Numbered from the stretch's first letter, positions 25,013-34,108 are shown. The stretch is 64,000 bases of DNA from Chitinophagaceae bacterium DXS (GCA_030345135.1 CP128386.1:165216-229215); one strand, 5' to 3'. The notes: generated by a model not told the origin, from the letters alone. A program made the numbers and translations.

Positions 25013-25210
25013 GTAAAATAAAGGATTTGAACAGCATTTCAGCTAATTTTCTTGAGGAATAAAAGGGCTGATATTTTTGAAAGATACCTTCCTGAGAACC
25101 AGCATTATGTAAAGCAAACCATTGATAAATGCTAATTCTATGGTGTTCCAACCCTGCACAATACAATGTGTATTAAGTACATATACTAAGAAATTTTTTT
25201 TAGATCATTC

Positions 25211-25240
25211 TTTGTGGATTGAAAAATTTATCTACATTTA
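25211..25240 (+). promoter_or_regulatory. Plus-strand promoter TTTG-18-TACATTTA
   Basis: TTTG at 25211-25214 and TACATTTA at 25233-25240, spacing 18, match the Bacteroidota -33/-7 layout with one mismatch. It points into a region with no ORF but with a strong terminator 100 bp on. Confidence 0.5.
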
Positions 25241-25244
25241 ACAA

Positions 25245-25346
25245 ATGTTTCGCTAAGAAATAACATAGCCAACATAATCTCAACGGTCCTCTTCGATTGC
25301 TATTTTCTTGAACCTCACCTCGTTCTGATGGTGGGGTTTGTTTTTT
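25245..25346 (+). ncRNA. Candidate small RNA of about 100 nt
   Basis: Bounded by the promoter at 25211-25240 and a rho-independent terminator on the plus strand (AACCTCACC at 25311-25319, GGTGGGGTT at 25330-25338, then a T-rich tail to 25346). No ORF lies between, and the flanking genes rpsF and the FKBP gene are both on the minus strand, so neither explains a plus-strand terminator. I see no match to the conserved core of SRP RNA or tmRNA. Confidence 0.45.
25311..25346 (+). terminator. Plus-strand rho-independent terminator
   Basis: A nine-bp stem with one G-U pair, ten-base loop and TTTG plus six Ts. No plus-strand gene lies upstream for several kilobases. Confidence 0.75.
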
Positions 25347-25347
25347 G

Positions 25348-25382
25348 TAGCTGTCAGCTATCAGCTATTAGCTGTCAGCTAG
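25348..25382 (+). repeat. Heptamer array, TAGCTNN/CAGCTNN word (5 units)
   Basis: TAGCTGT, CAGCTAT (twice), TAGCTGT and CAGCTAG in phase. It begins 2 bp after the small-RNA terminator. Confidence 0.92.
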
Positions 25383-25463
25383 AACTGCCACGGTCGGTGC
25401 GCAACGCATAATCGAAAAGGCTTGTTCACTTTAATAATTGGTTTAGGTTTTTGATGTAAGGCA

Positions 25464-25518
25464 AAAAAGAAACCGCAAAGAAACGGGCCGAAATTCATTG
25501 CCCGGTCTTTGTGGTTTT
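25464..25518 (-). terminator. Terminator of the FKBP gene
   Basis: On the minus strand a long imperfect stem AAACCACAAAGACCGGGC pairs with CCCGTTTCTTTGCGGTTT, followed by CTTTTTT. Confidence 0.75.
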
Positions 25519-25545
25519 AATTTAATGTTATGTTTGGAAGACTGA

Positions 25546-25980
25546 CTATTTAAATCCAAGCAACTCTACATCGAAGATGAGTGTGCTGTTTGGTCCGATC
25601 TGGGCACTAACTTGTCTATCGCCATAGCCCAAATGTGGTGGTATAAAAAATCTGAATTTGCTGCCAACGGGCATTAACTGTAAGCCTTCAGTCCAGCCTT
25701 TGATAACCATATTTAATGGAAAAGAAGCTGGAGTGCCACGTTTTACTGAGCTGTCAAATACAGTTCCGTCGACCAATGTGCCATGGTAGTGGCAAGTCAC
25801 GGTATGTGTGGGAAATGGTTTATCACCGTCACCCATTGTAAGCACTTCATACTGCAAACCGCTTGGTAATTCAGTTACGCCTTCCTTTTCTTTATTTTTT
25901 GCAAGAAAATCCTGGCCCTCTTTCAGATTGGCTGCAGCTTTCTCTGCCTTTAGCTGTGCTAATTTGTCTGATACGCTCAT
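25546..25980 (-). CDS. FKBP-type peptidyl-prolyl cis-trans isomerase
   Basis: 144 residues. An N-terminal Lys/Ala/Glu-rich helix (residues 1-35) is followed by the FKBP domain: LPSGLQYEVLTMGDG, HYHGTLVDGTVFDSS, FPLNMVIKGWTEGLQLMPVGSKFRFFIPPHLGYG and NSTLIFDVELLGF, all in canonical order with the active-site Tyr, Phe, Asp, Trp and Tyr positions. It lacks a signal peptide and dimerises, if at all, through the short N-helix, so a cytoplasmic folding helper is likely. A TATCTTCG near-consensus -7 box lies about 20 bp upstream. Monocistronic. Confidence 0.92.
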   Translation of the reverse strand: MSVSDKLAQLKAEKAAANLKEGQDFLAKNKEKEGVTELPSGLQYEVLTMGDGDKPFPTHTVTCHYHGTLVDGTVFDSSVKRGTPASFPLNMVIKGWTEGLQLMPVGSKFRFFIPPHLGYGDRQVSAQIGPNSTLIFDVELLGFK

Positions 25981-26060
25981 AAACTATTTTTTGCGAAGAT
26001 AGCCTGCATTTCAGATAACCAAAATTTTAGGGGCGAAGAAGGTTAATCGCTAAACAGCGT

Positions 26061-28004
26061 TCATCTGGCGCCGAGATTAGATACATCGTCCTTTCCGAAA
26101 ATCAGCCATTCACTTGTAGCTGATTGCTGCCAGTTTGTATTTCCTTCAACTATTCCGCTTTTTCTTCTTACAGTTTTGTCAACTGCCGCGTTGTCATTTC
26201 CCGCAATTGTCCATGATTTTCCAGGATTAATACCAACCTCTCCAAATACATCAATCACCGTTCCATTCTTCTCAAGCGTAATAGCATCATTGCCGGTAAA
26301 GTTGCATACATCGGATATATAAGCAATTACGCCGGGAGGAAGAATCGCTTTGGCCGAAGGATGTTTTATTACGATGATTCCGTTAGGAGCCAACGATGGG
26401 GTTCGTATCAACGTATCGAGCTTTGAGCTGCTTTTTGCTTTTACAGCACCATTCAGGTACAATCGAACAATGTATTTTGAGAGATCTGCAGAAGTACTGC
26501 TTGCATTATAAATTTCAAGGTATCGGTTATATGAGCTTCCCTCAATGTATTCTGAAATAATAAGATCTGCCCTGGTAACCGGAACCGGAAGGGTTGAGTC
26601 AACATCTCCCATATTTCTAATCATCAGCGTTTGTTCCTGGTTAACAGATAGCGCTGCGCCGGTTATTGATTTTAGTTGTGTCTGCGGATAAGGTTGATCT
26701 ACAAATTTTGCTGTTGACAAAGCAAAATGCCTGAGTGTTGCGTCCTGGCTGGTTAGTGTTAAAAGGCCATTCCATTGTTTGTTTGTTTTGTCGCTGATTG
26801 TTGTGTTAGGCAGAGTGATCAACGTTGCTTCCCGGTTTTTGAAATTATTGACTAATTCTGAAATGCTGGTAACGCGTGCTGTAATCTGGCCTGTCCCGGT
26901 TTTTACTGCATTTTGCAAAGGCACATCACATACCTGCAAACCATAATTTTTATTATCAAGCGTGAGGTTGGAGATATTGATTTCAACTTCGTCTCCACAA
27001 GAATAATTATGTGCTGCTGTAAAATGAATAACGATCCCACAAAGATTATCTCCCTGCTGGATCACCAGTTTATCATCTTCAAAATTGCCATTGCTTTTGT
27101 CTGTTATTACAATGCCTTTTATTTTTTTGCCGTCCGGTATTGTGACGGGTGCAGTTTGATACATTGCCCGCAGATCTGCGATGTTTAAAGATGCGAGGGT
27201 AGTACTATTGCATCGTTTGCCTGTAAATTGTATATCTGAAGTGTCACGTATTAACAATTGCTTTGTCGCACCAAAAATCGAGTAAATGGCTGTGATGCTT
27301 CCTTTGCCAGATGCGGCTTTAATTCCACAGAAATCGGCATAGCTGCTGTTGCGCAATGTAATGCTGCTGCCTGCACAATTCTTAATCGTAAAATTTCTGG
27401 CGGATGAAGCAAGTGAAACATCCCCGTACGTTTTTGATGTATCTGCCGGTGCAAACTGAAAATCTTCCAGCTTAATCAACATACTTTGAAAATCTTCTGT
27501 CAGTTGATCAACTGTAACAAGTATTGGCTCAACTGTATTTCCTAAACTTCCTTTAACGACATACTTATTGAAAAGAATGGAGGGGATAGGTGTAACGGCG
27601 AGAGCGGCCGGATTGCTATTGTCTTTCCCGGCACCTATCTGCAGCATTCTGTTATAATCGCCAATGAACAAACCTTTCAGTCGCACAAATACTTTTCTTC
27701 CAATAGGGTAATCTGTATACAAGTTACTGCCATCCATTTTTATCACAATGCCTCCCGTTTCGTCCTGAATGGTTATTTGCTTATAGAAATTTCCGCTCTT
27801 GTCATCTGCAGTTACAATGCCGCTGATTATCTTATCGTCAGTTATGGCTTCAATGTTATTGTATGCATGAATCTCTCTCAATTGCCTGATGGTAAAATTT
27901 GCAGTTATGGTTTCAATTTCAGATGTAGGTGGTTCGTCAAATTTTTTATTGCAACAGAAACTGGCAGTAGTAGCCAACACAAAAAATAACAGAATTTTTT
28001 TCAT
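26061..28004 (-). CDS. DUF5689 and lamin-tail domain surface lipoprotein
   Basis: 647 residues. The signal peptide ends in ASFCCNKKF, a lipobox-like cysteine at residue ~17-18. Residues 30-250 form a DUF5689 domain (TIRQLREIHAYNNIEAITDDKIISGIVTADD), residues 265-470 contain further OB-fold-like segments of the same type (IKGIVITDKSNGNFEDDKLVIQQGD), and residues 490-600 a lamin-tail domain (LIISEYIEGSSYNRYLEIYNAS). Such lipoproteins accompany TonB receptors in Bacteroidota. It lies 20 bp downstream of the TonB receptor gene on the same strand and is probably its outer-membrane partner, capturing a ligand at the surface. Confidence 0.85.
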   Translation of the reverse strand: MKKILLFFVLATTASFCCNKKFDEPPTSEIETITANFTIRQLREIHAYNNIEAITDDKIISGIVTADDKSGNFYKQITIQDETGGIVIKMDGSNLYTDYPIGRKVFVRLKGLFIGDYNRMLQIGAGKDNSNPAALAVTPIPSILFNKYVVKGSLGNTVEPILVTVDQLTEDFQSMLIKLEDFQFAPADTSKTYGDVSLASSARNFTIKNCAGSSITLRNSSYADFCGIKAASGKGSITAIYSIFGATKQLLIRDTSDIQFTGKRCNSTTLASLNIADLRAMYQTAPVTIPDGKKIKGIVITDKSNGNFEDDKLVIQQGDNLCGIVIHFTAAHNYSCGDEVEINISNLTLDNKNYGLQVCDVPLQNAVKTGTGQITARVTSISELVNNFKNREATLITLPNTTISDKTNKQWNGLLTLTSQDATLRHFALSTAKFVDQPYPQTQLKSITGAALSVNQEQTLMIRNMGDVDSTLPVPVTRADLIISEYIEGSSYNRYLEIYNASSTSADLSKYIVRLYLNGAVKAKSSSKLDTLIRTPSLAPNGIIVIKHPSAKAILPPGVIAYISDVCNFTGNDAITLEKNGTVIDVFGEVGINPGKSWTIAGNDNAAVDKTVRRKSGIVEGNTNWQQSATSEWLIFGKDDVSNLGAR

Positions 28005-28024
28005 GTAGATGGGTTTAGTGGTAA

Positions 28025-30565
28025 CTAAAATATGAAAGCTGTACTTAAGAAATACATCCTTCCGAAGGCGTGATAGTATTTGGATGGAAATTTGTTAACG
28101 TCTCTGTCCGCTGCATCAAAACGAAGCTGTTCATATCCTCCGGAGATAAGATGCTGATTATCCAGCAGATTGTTTACACTGGCATAAAATACCAAAGCTT
28201 TGCTCTTTTTATGTCTATTCCTCAGCGACAAAGTATATCCTGCAAAAGCGTCGATGGTAAATCGAGGTAAAGTTTTTTCCTGATCAATAATTGAATGGAA
28301 TAGTTTGTCATCATTGCCCAATCCGTCAACTGTTGAAGTTGTCCTTCTTAAGGGGTTAAAACTGATCCACGACTGATCAAAATAATTTGCAGTTGCAGTA
28401 ATAAACCAGTTGTGTTGTGACCGATACGCAAGGCCTGCGCTATAAGCTTCCTGGGGCGTTGATGCTACTCTGAATCCATTGGTATAAATGGTAGTTTCTT
28501 CCAGGATTGTTGTTGTGTTGTCAGCGGTAACGATTGCTTTTTGCCTGCCGTTGTAATAATAACGGCCCAGGGCTGCCGCAGCATTGAATGAAACGTTTTT
28601 TGATAATTTGATGTCCACACCAAGCTCACTTCCAAAATGCACTTCATTAATGTTTTTAAGAGAATAGTTGACAAAGCACTTGAATTCGTCATGATAAAAA
28701 CGCAATACATCCATTCCCCGGTTGATGGTTGTATAGTAACCTTTTAATCTTATTTTGGCTGCAGGTGCATTAAGAACATATCCGGCCTCCGCAGCTTGTA
28801 TTTCCTTTGAAGAGATATCCGTTTGAATTTGATTTCTTGTCGCGGGCGAGATAAATACATCTTCCATGTAGGGCGCTTTTGTAAGCCATGAACCATTTAC
28901 GAAAAAATAATTTCTCCCGTTTATTTTATATGTGATTCCGGCTTTAACGGCACCATTTAGAAAAGTATTCGTTACAGACTTGCCAAATGAGTTATCAGCA
29001 AATAAGCCATTGCGGACATTCCCATTTCTATAAAACCGGGTGAATGAAAAATCACCTGCGACAAAAAAATCGATATGATTGAATTTAAATAACAACTGCA
29101 TCCATTCAGATCCTTTGGATATGTGCATGTTGTAGTCATAGCCAAATTTGTTATTTGCATATAGTATTCTGTTAGGATGGGTAATATCATTTTGAATTGC
29201 GTTTTGATTGGTGTTGTATTCGGATTGGGCAAATTGATTGAGATTTACATAGAAATCGCCACCCAGTAGATCATTGACCGTCTTATAATAATGGTTTATC
29301 TGCAATTGATATTCCAGTCCCGCAATCAATGCGAGGTGCCTTCCGACAGAAGTATTGATCGTTGAATTAAAGACGAATCGCTTGCTGTCATTCACACGAT
29401 TCTCAACAATGTAGTTTGAGCGTTTGCCAGCTATATTATTTCCTTTAATTCCGTTCGCGTCGTGAACCGTTTCAAACGAGTTGCGGTTAACATCATAGAA
29501 ACGTTGCCAGTTTATCTGACGGGCATTTTCATCATTACTTAAGCGTTCCTGGATTTCCTGATATAGCGTCGAATCAGACTGGTAATACGACGGAAGATAT
29601 TTATAGTAGTCAGGCCGCGGATCCGGTGCATTGTACCAGTCGATGCCGGTGTTGATCCTTTGTCCGATCGATACTCCTGCAGCTGTAACAAGCGATGTTG
29701 TATTGTTTAGGCGGAGGTCATGTGTGAGTATCGCATAGGGTTGATGGATGAATGATTCATTTGCATTTCTTTTTTTACCATTTTGATAACCCCAATAGGG
29801 ATTGTAATAATTTGTTTTTGCCAGCAGCTGCATTTCATTAACAGAGGCTCCTTGACGCCCGGTTGTTGTAGGCGCACCAAAAACTATCACCGAGAGAAGT
29901 TGATTGTTGCCGATTCTTTTGTCAATACCAATATGGTAGCTGCTGCTATAATAATAGGTTCCCGGTACGTATCCTTCTGTTGCATACCGGTAACTGCCTG
30001 ACAAAGAGAATGCCCAACCTTTTGAATTAAACCCTGTATTATGTGTAAAACTAATCCTGTGTTGATATGACCTGTTGCTATAGGAATACCCTACAAGCGT
30101 CTGCCTGCGTTGTTTACTTGCTCTCGCATCAATGAAAGTAGTTGTGCCAGGCTCTCCAAAACAGAAAGTGTTTGGAGCAAATCCGACAGAAACATCTTTG
30201 CTGCGCATCACATCATTTAATCCGCTCCACGATGAAAATGCGATGATTCCGTTATCCGCGTTGTTCATCGGAATGCCATTCATATACAAGGATGAAAGAT
30301 CCGCGGAATAACCGCGCATCCTAAATCTGGCTATGTTGAAATTGAATGAAGCAGCATTTAAAAAAGGATCGCGACCTGCAGTTAGGAGAGAAGCAACATT
30401 GCAGGATGAGCTTTCTGAAACATTGTCGTCATCTAATTCAATGGCTGTATTGTCTACCGCGAGTTGTAGGTCCTCAAGCGTTAAAGAGTCTTTCATCATC
30501 ATTTCTTGCCCCTGGACAAAAACTGGCAAGACGACTAATGAAAGAACAAATAGTTTTTTCATCAT
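28025..30565 (-). CDS. TonB-dependent outer-membrane receptor
   Basis: 846 residues from the ATG at 30565, which gives a clean signal peptide (MMKKLFVLSLVVLPVFVQGQ). The plug domain follows at once (FNIARFRMRGYSADLSSLYMNGIPMNNADNG, near 75-105), without the carboxypeptidase-like extension of SusC proteins. The remaining ~650 residues alternate aromatic beta-strands and loops and end in a C-terminal strand with terminal aromatic (FLSTAFIF). It imports a ligand across the outer membrane using TonB energy. With the downstream DUF5689/lamin-tail lipoprotein and the divergent secreted nuclease-type enzyme, uptake of a nucleotide or phosphate-containing product is plausible but unproven. Confidence 0.9.
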   Translation of the reverse strand: MMKKLFVLSLVVLPVFVQGQEMMMKDSLTLEDLQLAVDNTAIELDDDNVSESSSCNVASLLTAGRDPFLNAASFNFNIARFRMRGYSADLSSLYMNGIPMNNADNGIIAFSSWSGLNDVMRSKDVSVGFAPNTFCFGEPGTTTFIDARASKQRRQTLVGYSYSNRSYQHRISFTHNTGFNSKGWAFSLSGSYRYATEGYVPGTYYYSSSYHIGIDKRIGNNQLLSVIVFGAPTTTGRQGASVNEMQLLAKTNYYNPYWGYQNGKKRNANESFIHQPYAILTHDLRLNNTTSLVTAAGVSIGQRINTGIDWYNAPDPRPDYYKYLPSYYQSDSTLYQEIQERLSNDENARQINWQRFYDVNRNSFETVHDANGIKGNNIAGKRSNYIVENRVNDSKRFVFNSTINTSVGRHLALIAGLEYQLQINHYYKTVNDLLGGDFYVNLNQFAQSEYNTNQNAIQNDITHPNRILYANNKFGYDYNMHISKGSEWMQLLFKFNHIDFFVAGDFSFTRFYRNGNVRNGLFADNSFGKSVTNTFLNGAVKAGITYKINGRNYFFVNGSWLTKAPYMEDVFISPATRNQIQTDISSKEIQAAEAGYVLNAPAAKIRLKGYYTTINRGMDVLRFYHDEFKCFVNYSLKNINEVHFGSELGVDIKLSKNVSFNAAAALGRYYYNGRQKAIVTADNTTTILEETTIYTNGFRVASTPQEAYSAGLAYRSQHNWFITATANYFDQSWISFNPLRRTTSTVDGLGNDDKLFHSIIDQEKTLPRFTIDAFAGYTLSLRNRHKKSKALVFYASVNNLLDNQHLISGGYEQLRFDAADRDVNKFPSKYYHAFGRMYFLSTAFIF

Positions 30566-30620
30566 GTGGTTTATGGGTTGGTAAATAAAGAGTAAATATA
30601 TGAATTTTAAATAAATTAAA

Positions 30621-30628
30621 TATATTTG
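30621..30628 (+). promoter_or_regulatory. -7 promoter element TATATTTG before the EEP gene
   Basis: A perfect TAnnTTTG only 7 bp before the ATG at 30636, giving a predicted leader of about 3-4 nt. Confidence 0.45.
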
Positions 30629-30635
30629 TAATCTT

Positions 30636-31670
30636 ATGAAGCCTAGCATATTGTGGGTCTTAACCCTTTTACCCTTGATTTCCCTTTGTCAGCCGAACTA
30701 TAAACGTGCCGTCGTTGGCTTTTATAATCTCGAGAATTTTTATGACACAGTAAACAATCCGGCTATTAATGATGATGAATTTCTGCCAGACGGCCCTCGT
30801 CGTTACAATACTTCTGTTTACAGAGATAAGGTTGAAAAATTAGCAACCGTAGTTGCCAGGTTAGGGAAAACATTTTCTATTGATGGACCTGCTTTTCTCG
30901 GCGTTGCGGAAGTGGAGAATGATACTGTTTTAAATGATCTGGTTCGTCATCCATTTATACGCGAAAGAGATTACCGTTTTGTTCATTACGATTCAAAGGA
31001 TCAAAGAGGAGTTGACGTTGCCTTGTTGTACAATCCCGGATATTTTGATATGCAACAAAGTTTTAAACTGAATGTGCAATTACCAGGTGGATCTAAAGAG
31101 TCTGCTTTTACGAGAGATGTTTTGTGGGTGAAAGGACTTTTGTTTGGAGAAGAAGTGCATGTATTTGTTAATCACTGGCCGAGCAGGCTGGGTGGTGAGG
31201 CGAGGAGCGAACCCGCGAGAATCGCTGCGGCGAATGTAAATCGCCAGATCATCGATTCTTTGTTACAATCAAATGCAGACTGCAAGATTATCGTGATGGG
31301 TGATTTGAATGATGATCCTGTTAACAACAGTGTCACAAAAGGGTTGCGGGCGAATGGTCATGCAAACGCGCTGCGGGCCGGTGAACTATATAATCCCTGG
31401 CTGGAAAAATACAGAAAAGGTATCGGTACGTTAGCTTATCAGGATGCCTGGAGTTTGTTCGATCAGATTATTCTTTCACAAGGTTGGTTAAACCAGCAGC
31501 AAGATGGAATTTTCTTTTATAAGGCGCATGTATTTAATGAATCCTTTTTAACCGAAAATATTGGTAAGTACAAAGGTTATCCCATGCGTACCTGGGACGG
31601 CCTCAGTTATCGCGGTGGATACAGCGATCATTTTCCTACCTATGTTGTTATTCTGAAAAAAGCGAACTAG
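30636..31670 (+). CDS. Secreted endonuclease/exonuclease/phosphatase-family enzyme
   Basis: 344 residues with a signal peptide (residues 1-18, LLPLISLCQ). EEP-fold motifs appear in order: VGFYNLENFYD (residues 28-38), FLGVAEVEND with the metal-binding Glu near 90, HYDSKDQRGVDVALLYNP, VNHWPSRLGG with the catalytic His near 178, VMGDLNDDP near 222 (Asp/Asn pair) and GGYSDHFP at the end (terminal Asp-His). These catalyse phosphodiester or phosphomonoester hydrolysis with Mg. Export plus the divergent TonB receptor suggest degradation of extracellular nucleic acid or another phosphoester at the cell surface. Confidence 0.88.
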   Translation: MKPSILWVLTLLPLISLCQPNYKRAVVGFYNLENFYDTVNNPAINDDEFLPDGPRRYNTSVYRDKVEKLATVVARLGKTFSIDGPAFLGVAEVENDTVLNDLVRHPFIRERDYRFVHYDSKDQRGVDVALLYNPGYFDMQQSFKLNVQLPGGSKESAFTRDVLWVKGLLFGEEVHVFVNHWPSRLGGEARSEPARIAAANVNRQIIDSLLQSNADCKIIVMGDLNDDPVNNSVTKGLRANGHANALRAGELYNPWLEKYRKGIGTLAYQDAWSLFDQIILSQGWLNQQQDGIFFYKAHVFNESFLTENIGKYKGYPMRTWDGLSYRGGYSDHFPTYVVILKKAN

Positions 31671-31700
31671 GGATTTGCACGGATCAAATTATTTTTTATT

Positions 31701-31741
31701 ACACTGAGAAAAGACAAAAAGGAGAGACTAAGCGTCACTGA
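31701..31741 (+). repeat. Degenerate ACACTGAG/AAAAGACAAAAAG array
   Basis: Weak tandem structure related to the ACACAGAG family (8261, 9773, 19921). Confidence 0.5.
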
Positions 31742-31756
31742 GTTTTTGCTCACGGT

Positions 31757-31791
31757 CATTTTCAATTCTCCATTTTCAATTGTCAATTATT
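31757..31791 (-). repeat. Heptamer array, CATTTTC/AATTCTC word (5 units)
   Basis: CATTTTC, AATTCTC, CATTTTC, AATTGTC and AATTATT in strict phase; the same word as at 2045 and, inverted, 9641. Confidence 0.92.
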
Positions 31792-31876
31792 CTTCCCGCT
31801 TACTCCCCAAAGTTTCTTTAATATTGCGCACGCGGTTCGCGGGCCTTACCCCGGATTTGCTCTAAAAACGTGAAGG

Positions 31877-33166
31877 ATGAAACATTTGCCCATCAATCCA
31901 AAATTATTTGTCGAGAACAGGAAGCGTTTTGTAAAGGAGATGCTGCCCTCAAGTATTGCCATATTCAACAGTAATGATGAATTTCCGTCCAATGGAGATG
32001 CATTACACCCATTTGTTCAAAATAGTGATCTGTATTGGCTTTCCGGTGTTGAACAGGAAGATACCATGGTAATTTTGTATCCCGATGCAAAAGATCCAAA
32101 ATATAAAGAAGTGCTGGTATTGGTAAGACCAAATGAACTAAAGGAAAAATGGGATGGCAAAAGACTTCGTGCAAAGGAAGCAACAGAAATTACGGGCATA
32201 CAAACCGTTGTCTGGCTGGACCAGTTGGATAGCGTTTTGCAAACCTGGATCCACCAGGTTGATAACATCTACTTGAACACAAACGAAAATGATCGCAAGT
32301 CCGTGCGAATAGAAACCCGTGACTATCGCTTTATAAAGGAAATGCGTGACCGTTACCCGTTGCATACATTTCAGCGCAGCGCGAAAATTATGAATAAGCT
32401 TAGGGCAATAAAAACGCCGCTTGAAATAGAAGTGATGCAAAAGGCAATGGACATAACCGAAAAGACGTTCAGGCGACTGTTACAGTTTATTAAGCCCGGT
32501 GTAATGGAATATGAAATAGAGGCAGAAATATGGCATTCGTTCCTGAGCAACAGAAGCAGCAGGCCGGCCTATGGAAGCATTATCGCCAGTGGAGACAGGG
32601 CTCGAACACTGCATTATGTTTTTAATAACGAGGAATGCAAAGACGGAGAACTGGTATTGATGGATTTTGGGGCGTTATATGGTGGATACGCAGCCGATTT
32701 GACCAGGACTGTTCCGGTCAGTGGTATATTCACAAAACGGCAGAAAGAAGTATACAACGCATGTCTTCATCTGCATAATTATGCAAAAAGCATTCTGAAG
32801 CCAGGGATCAATCTTGCAGACTATACCGAGAAAGTCGGTACGGAAGCAAATAATACCTTTATAAAGATTGGGTTGTTGACCAAGGGCGATGTAAAAAATG
32901 AGGACAAAGAAAACAGGGCGTTCCGCAAATATTTGTATCACGGGATTTCCCATCACCTCGGCATAGATGTGCACGATTTGGGCACCAAGACAGAACCACT
33001 AAAAGCTGGAATGGTGTTAACTGTAGAGCCCGGTATCTATATTGAACAAGAACAGATTGGCATTCGTATAGAAAACAATGTGTGGCTGACAAGGAGCGGC
33101 AATGTAGATCTAATGAAGAACATTCCTATTACGGCTGAAGACATCGAGGCGCTAATGAAACGCTAG
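31877..33166 (+). CDS. Xaa-Pro aminopeptidase (M24B, aminopeptidase P)
   Basis: 429 residues. An N-terminal AMP_N domain (residues 1-135, NSDLYWLSGVEQEDTMVILYPD) precedes the pita-bread catalytic domain. The five metal ligands are visible: the two Asp in LVLMDFGALYGGYAADLTRTVP (near 260-275), His in YHGISHHLGIDVHD (near 355), Glu in VLTVEPGIYIE (near 385) and Glu in GIRIENNVWLT (near 400). It removes an N-terminal residue when proline is second. No signal peptide, so cytoplasmic. It stands alone, with repeat arrays on both sides. Confidence 0.93.
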   Translation: MKHLPINPKLFVENRKRFVKEMLPSSIAIFNSNDEFPSNGDALHPFVQNSDLYWLSGVEQEDTMVILYPDAKDPKYKEVLVLVRPNELKEKWDGKRLRAKEATEITGIQTVVWLDQLDSVLQTWIHQVDNIYLNTNENDRKSVRIETRDYRFIKEMRDRYPLHTFQRSAKIMNKLRAIKTPLEIEVMQKAMDITEKTFRRLLQFIKPGVMEYEIEAEIWHSFLSNRSSRPAYGSIIASGDRARTLHYVFNNEECKDGELVLMDFGALYGGYAADLTRTVPVSGIFTKRQKEVYNACLHLHNYAKSILKPGINLADYTEKVGTEANNTFIKIGLLTKGDVKNEDKENRAFRKYLYHGISHHLGIDVHDLGTKTEPLKAGMVLTVEPGIYIEQEQIGIRIENNVWLTRSGNVDLMKNIPITAEDIEALMKR

Positions 33167-33275
33167 GGGAGAACGGTAATGAATCCGACGGTTTTAATAA
33201 AAATGAAGTAAGTTTAAAATTGGGTACTTCCTAACCGTATTAAATAAAAAGAAACAACACGAGCTGTCTCGACAA

Positions 33276-33352
33276 TTAGCTCTAAGCTTTGGGCTTTGAG
33301 CTTTCAGCTTAAAAAACGTACAACGTATAACGTAAAACTTACAACTTATTAG
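33276..33352 (+). repeat. Composite heptamer array, TNAGCTT then GTAYAAC (11 units)
   Basis: Eleven heptamers without a phase break: TTAGCTC, TAAGCTT, TGGGCTT, TGAGCTT, TCAGCTT, AAAAAAC, GTACAAC, GTATAAC, GTAAAAC, TTACAAC, TTATTAG. The array ends 3 bp before the pssA ATG at 33356, like the composite at 16784. Confidence 0.95.
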
Positions 33353-33355
33353 CGC

Positions 33356-34108
33356 ATGAAGCAAATTCCTAACCTGTTTACACTTTTAAATCTTTTTCTC
33401 GGTTGCATTGCCATTGTTTGTGTGTTGCAATCAGGTATAACGCTTGTTGATGATGTGAATGGCGGTTTTGCTTCCGTAATTCCCGAAAAGATTTACCTGG
33501 CTTCTATATTTATTGCCGCTGCCGGCATAGTAGATTTTCTGGACGGATTTGTCGCCAGGCTGATGAAGGCATCATCTGAAATGGGGAAGCAACTGGATTC
33601 TCTTGCAGATGTGGTGAGCTTTGGCGTGGCTCCGGGAATGATCATTTTTCAGTTTCTGAGGCTTTCTTTTGCACAACAACCAGGCGGCCTGGATGTTTCT
33701 GCTGCCTGGCTGCTTCCGGCATTTATTATCCCCTGTGCCGGAGCATATCGCCTCGCCCGGTTCAATATCGACACCGAACAAAGCTATGGTTTCAAAGGGA
33801 TGCCAATTCCGGCTGCGGGCTTATTAATCGCTTCCTTTCCTTTGATTTACTGGTTCTCTGACCAGGAATGGATTATACGTTTACTGGTGAATAAATGGTT
33901 CCTTTACGGCGTAATTGCTGTAGTCAGTTACCTGATGGTGTCAACTTTGCCAATGATGGCCTTAAAATTTAAAAATGCGTCTTTAAAAGACAACTGGCCC
34001 AAGCTGGTATTGGTTATCGCAGCCATTATTTGCGCGCTTTTATTCCATTGGCTGGCAGTTCCGCTTGTCTTTATTGTGTATATCGCATTATCTTTGGCGC
34101 TCAAATAA
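33356..34108 (+). CDS. pssA: CDP-diacylglycerol-serine O-phosphatidyltransferase
   Basis: 250 residues with about six to eight membrane spans. The CDP-alcohol phosphotransferase signature D-G-x2-A-R-x8-G-x3-D-x3-D is complete in DGFVARLMKASSEMGKQLDS plus LAD (near residues 62-85). N-terminal IPNLFTLLNLFLGC is typical of bacterial PssA. It makes phosphatidylserine, the precursor of phosphatidylethanolamine, at the inner membrane. purS follows after 14 bp, so the two are probably co-transcribed. The whole upstream leader is an 11-unit heptamer array. Confidence 0.93.
   Translation: MKQIPNLFTLLNLFLGCIAIVCVLQSGITLVDDVNGGFASVIPEKIYLASIFIAAAGIVDFLDGFVARLMKASSEMGKQLDSLADVVSFGVAPGMIIFQFLRLSFAQQPGGLDVSAAWLLPAFIIPCAGAYRLARFNIDTEQSYGFKGMPIPAAGLLIASFPLIYWFSDQEWIIRLLVNKWFLYGVIAVVSYLMVSTLPMMALKFKNASLKDNWPKLVLVIAAIICALLFHWLAVPLVFIVYIALSLALK

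Noticed and set aside
25020-25040. tRNA-like GTTCAAATCC box near rpsF (minus strand)
   Set aside because: No acceptor stem, D-arm or anticodon arm at the right distances.
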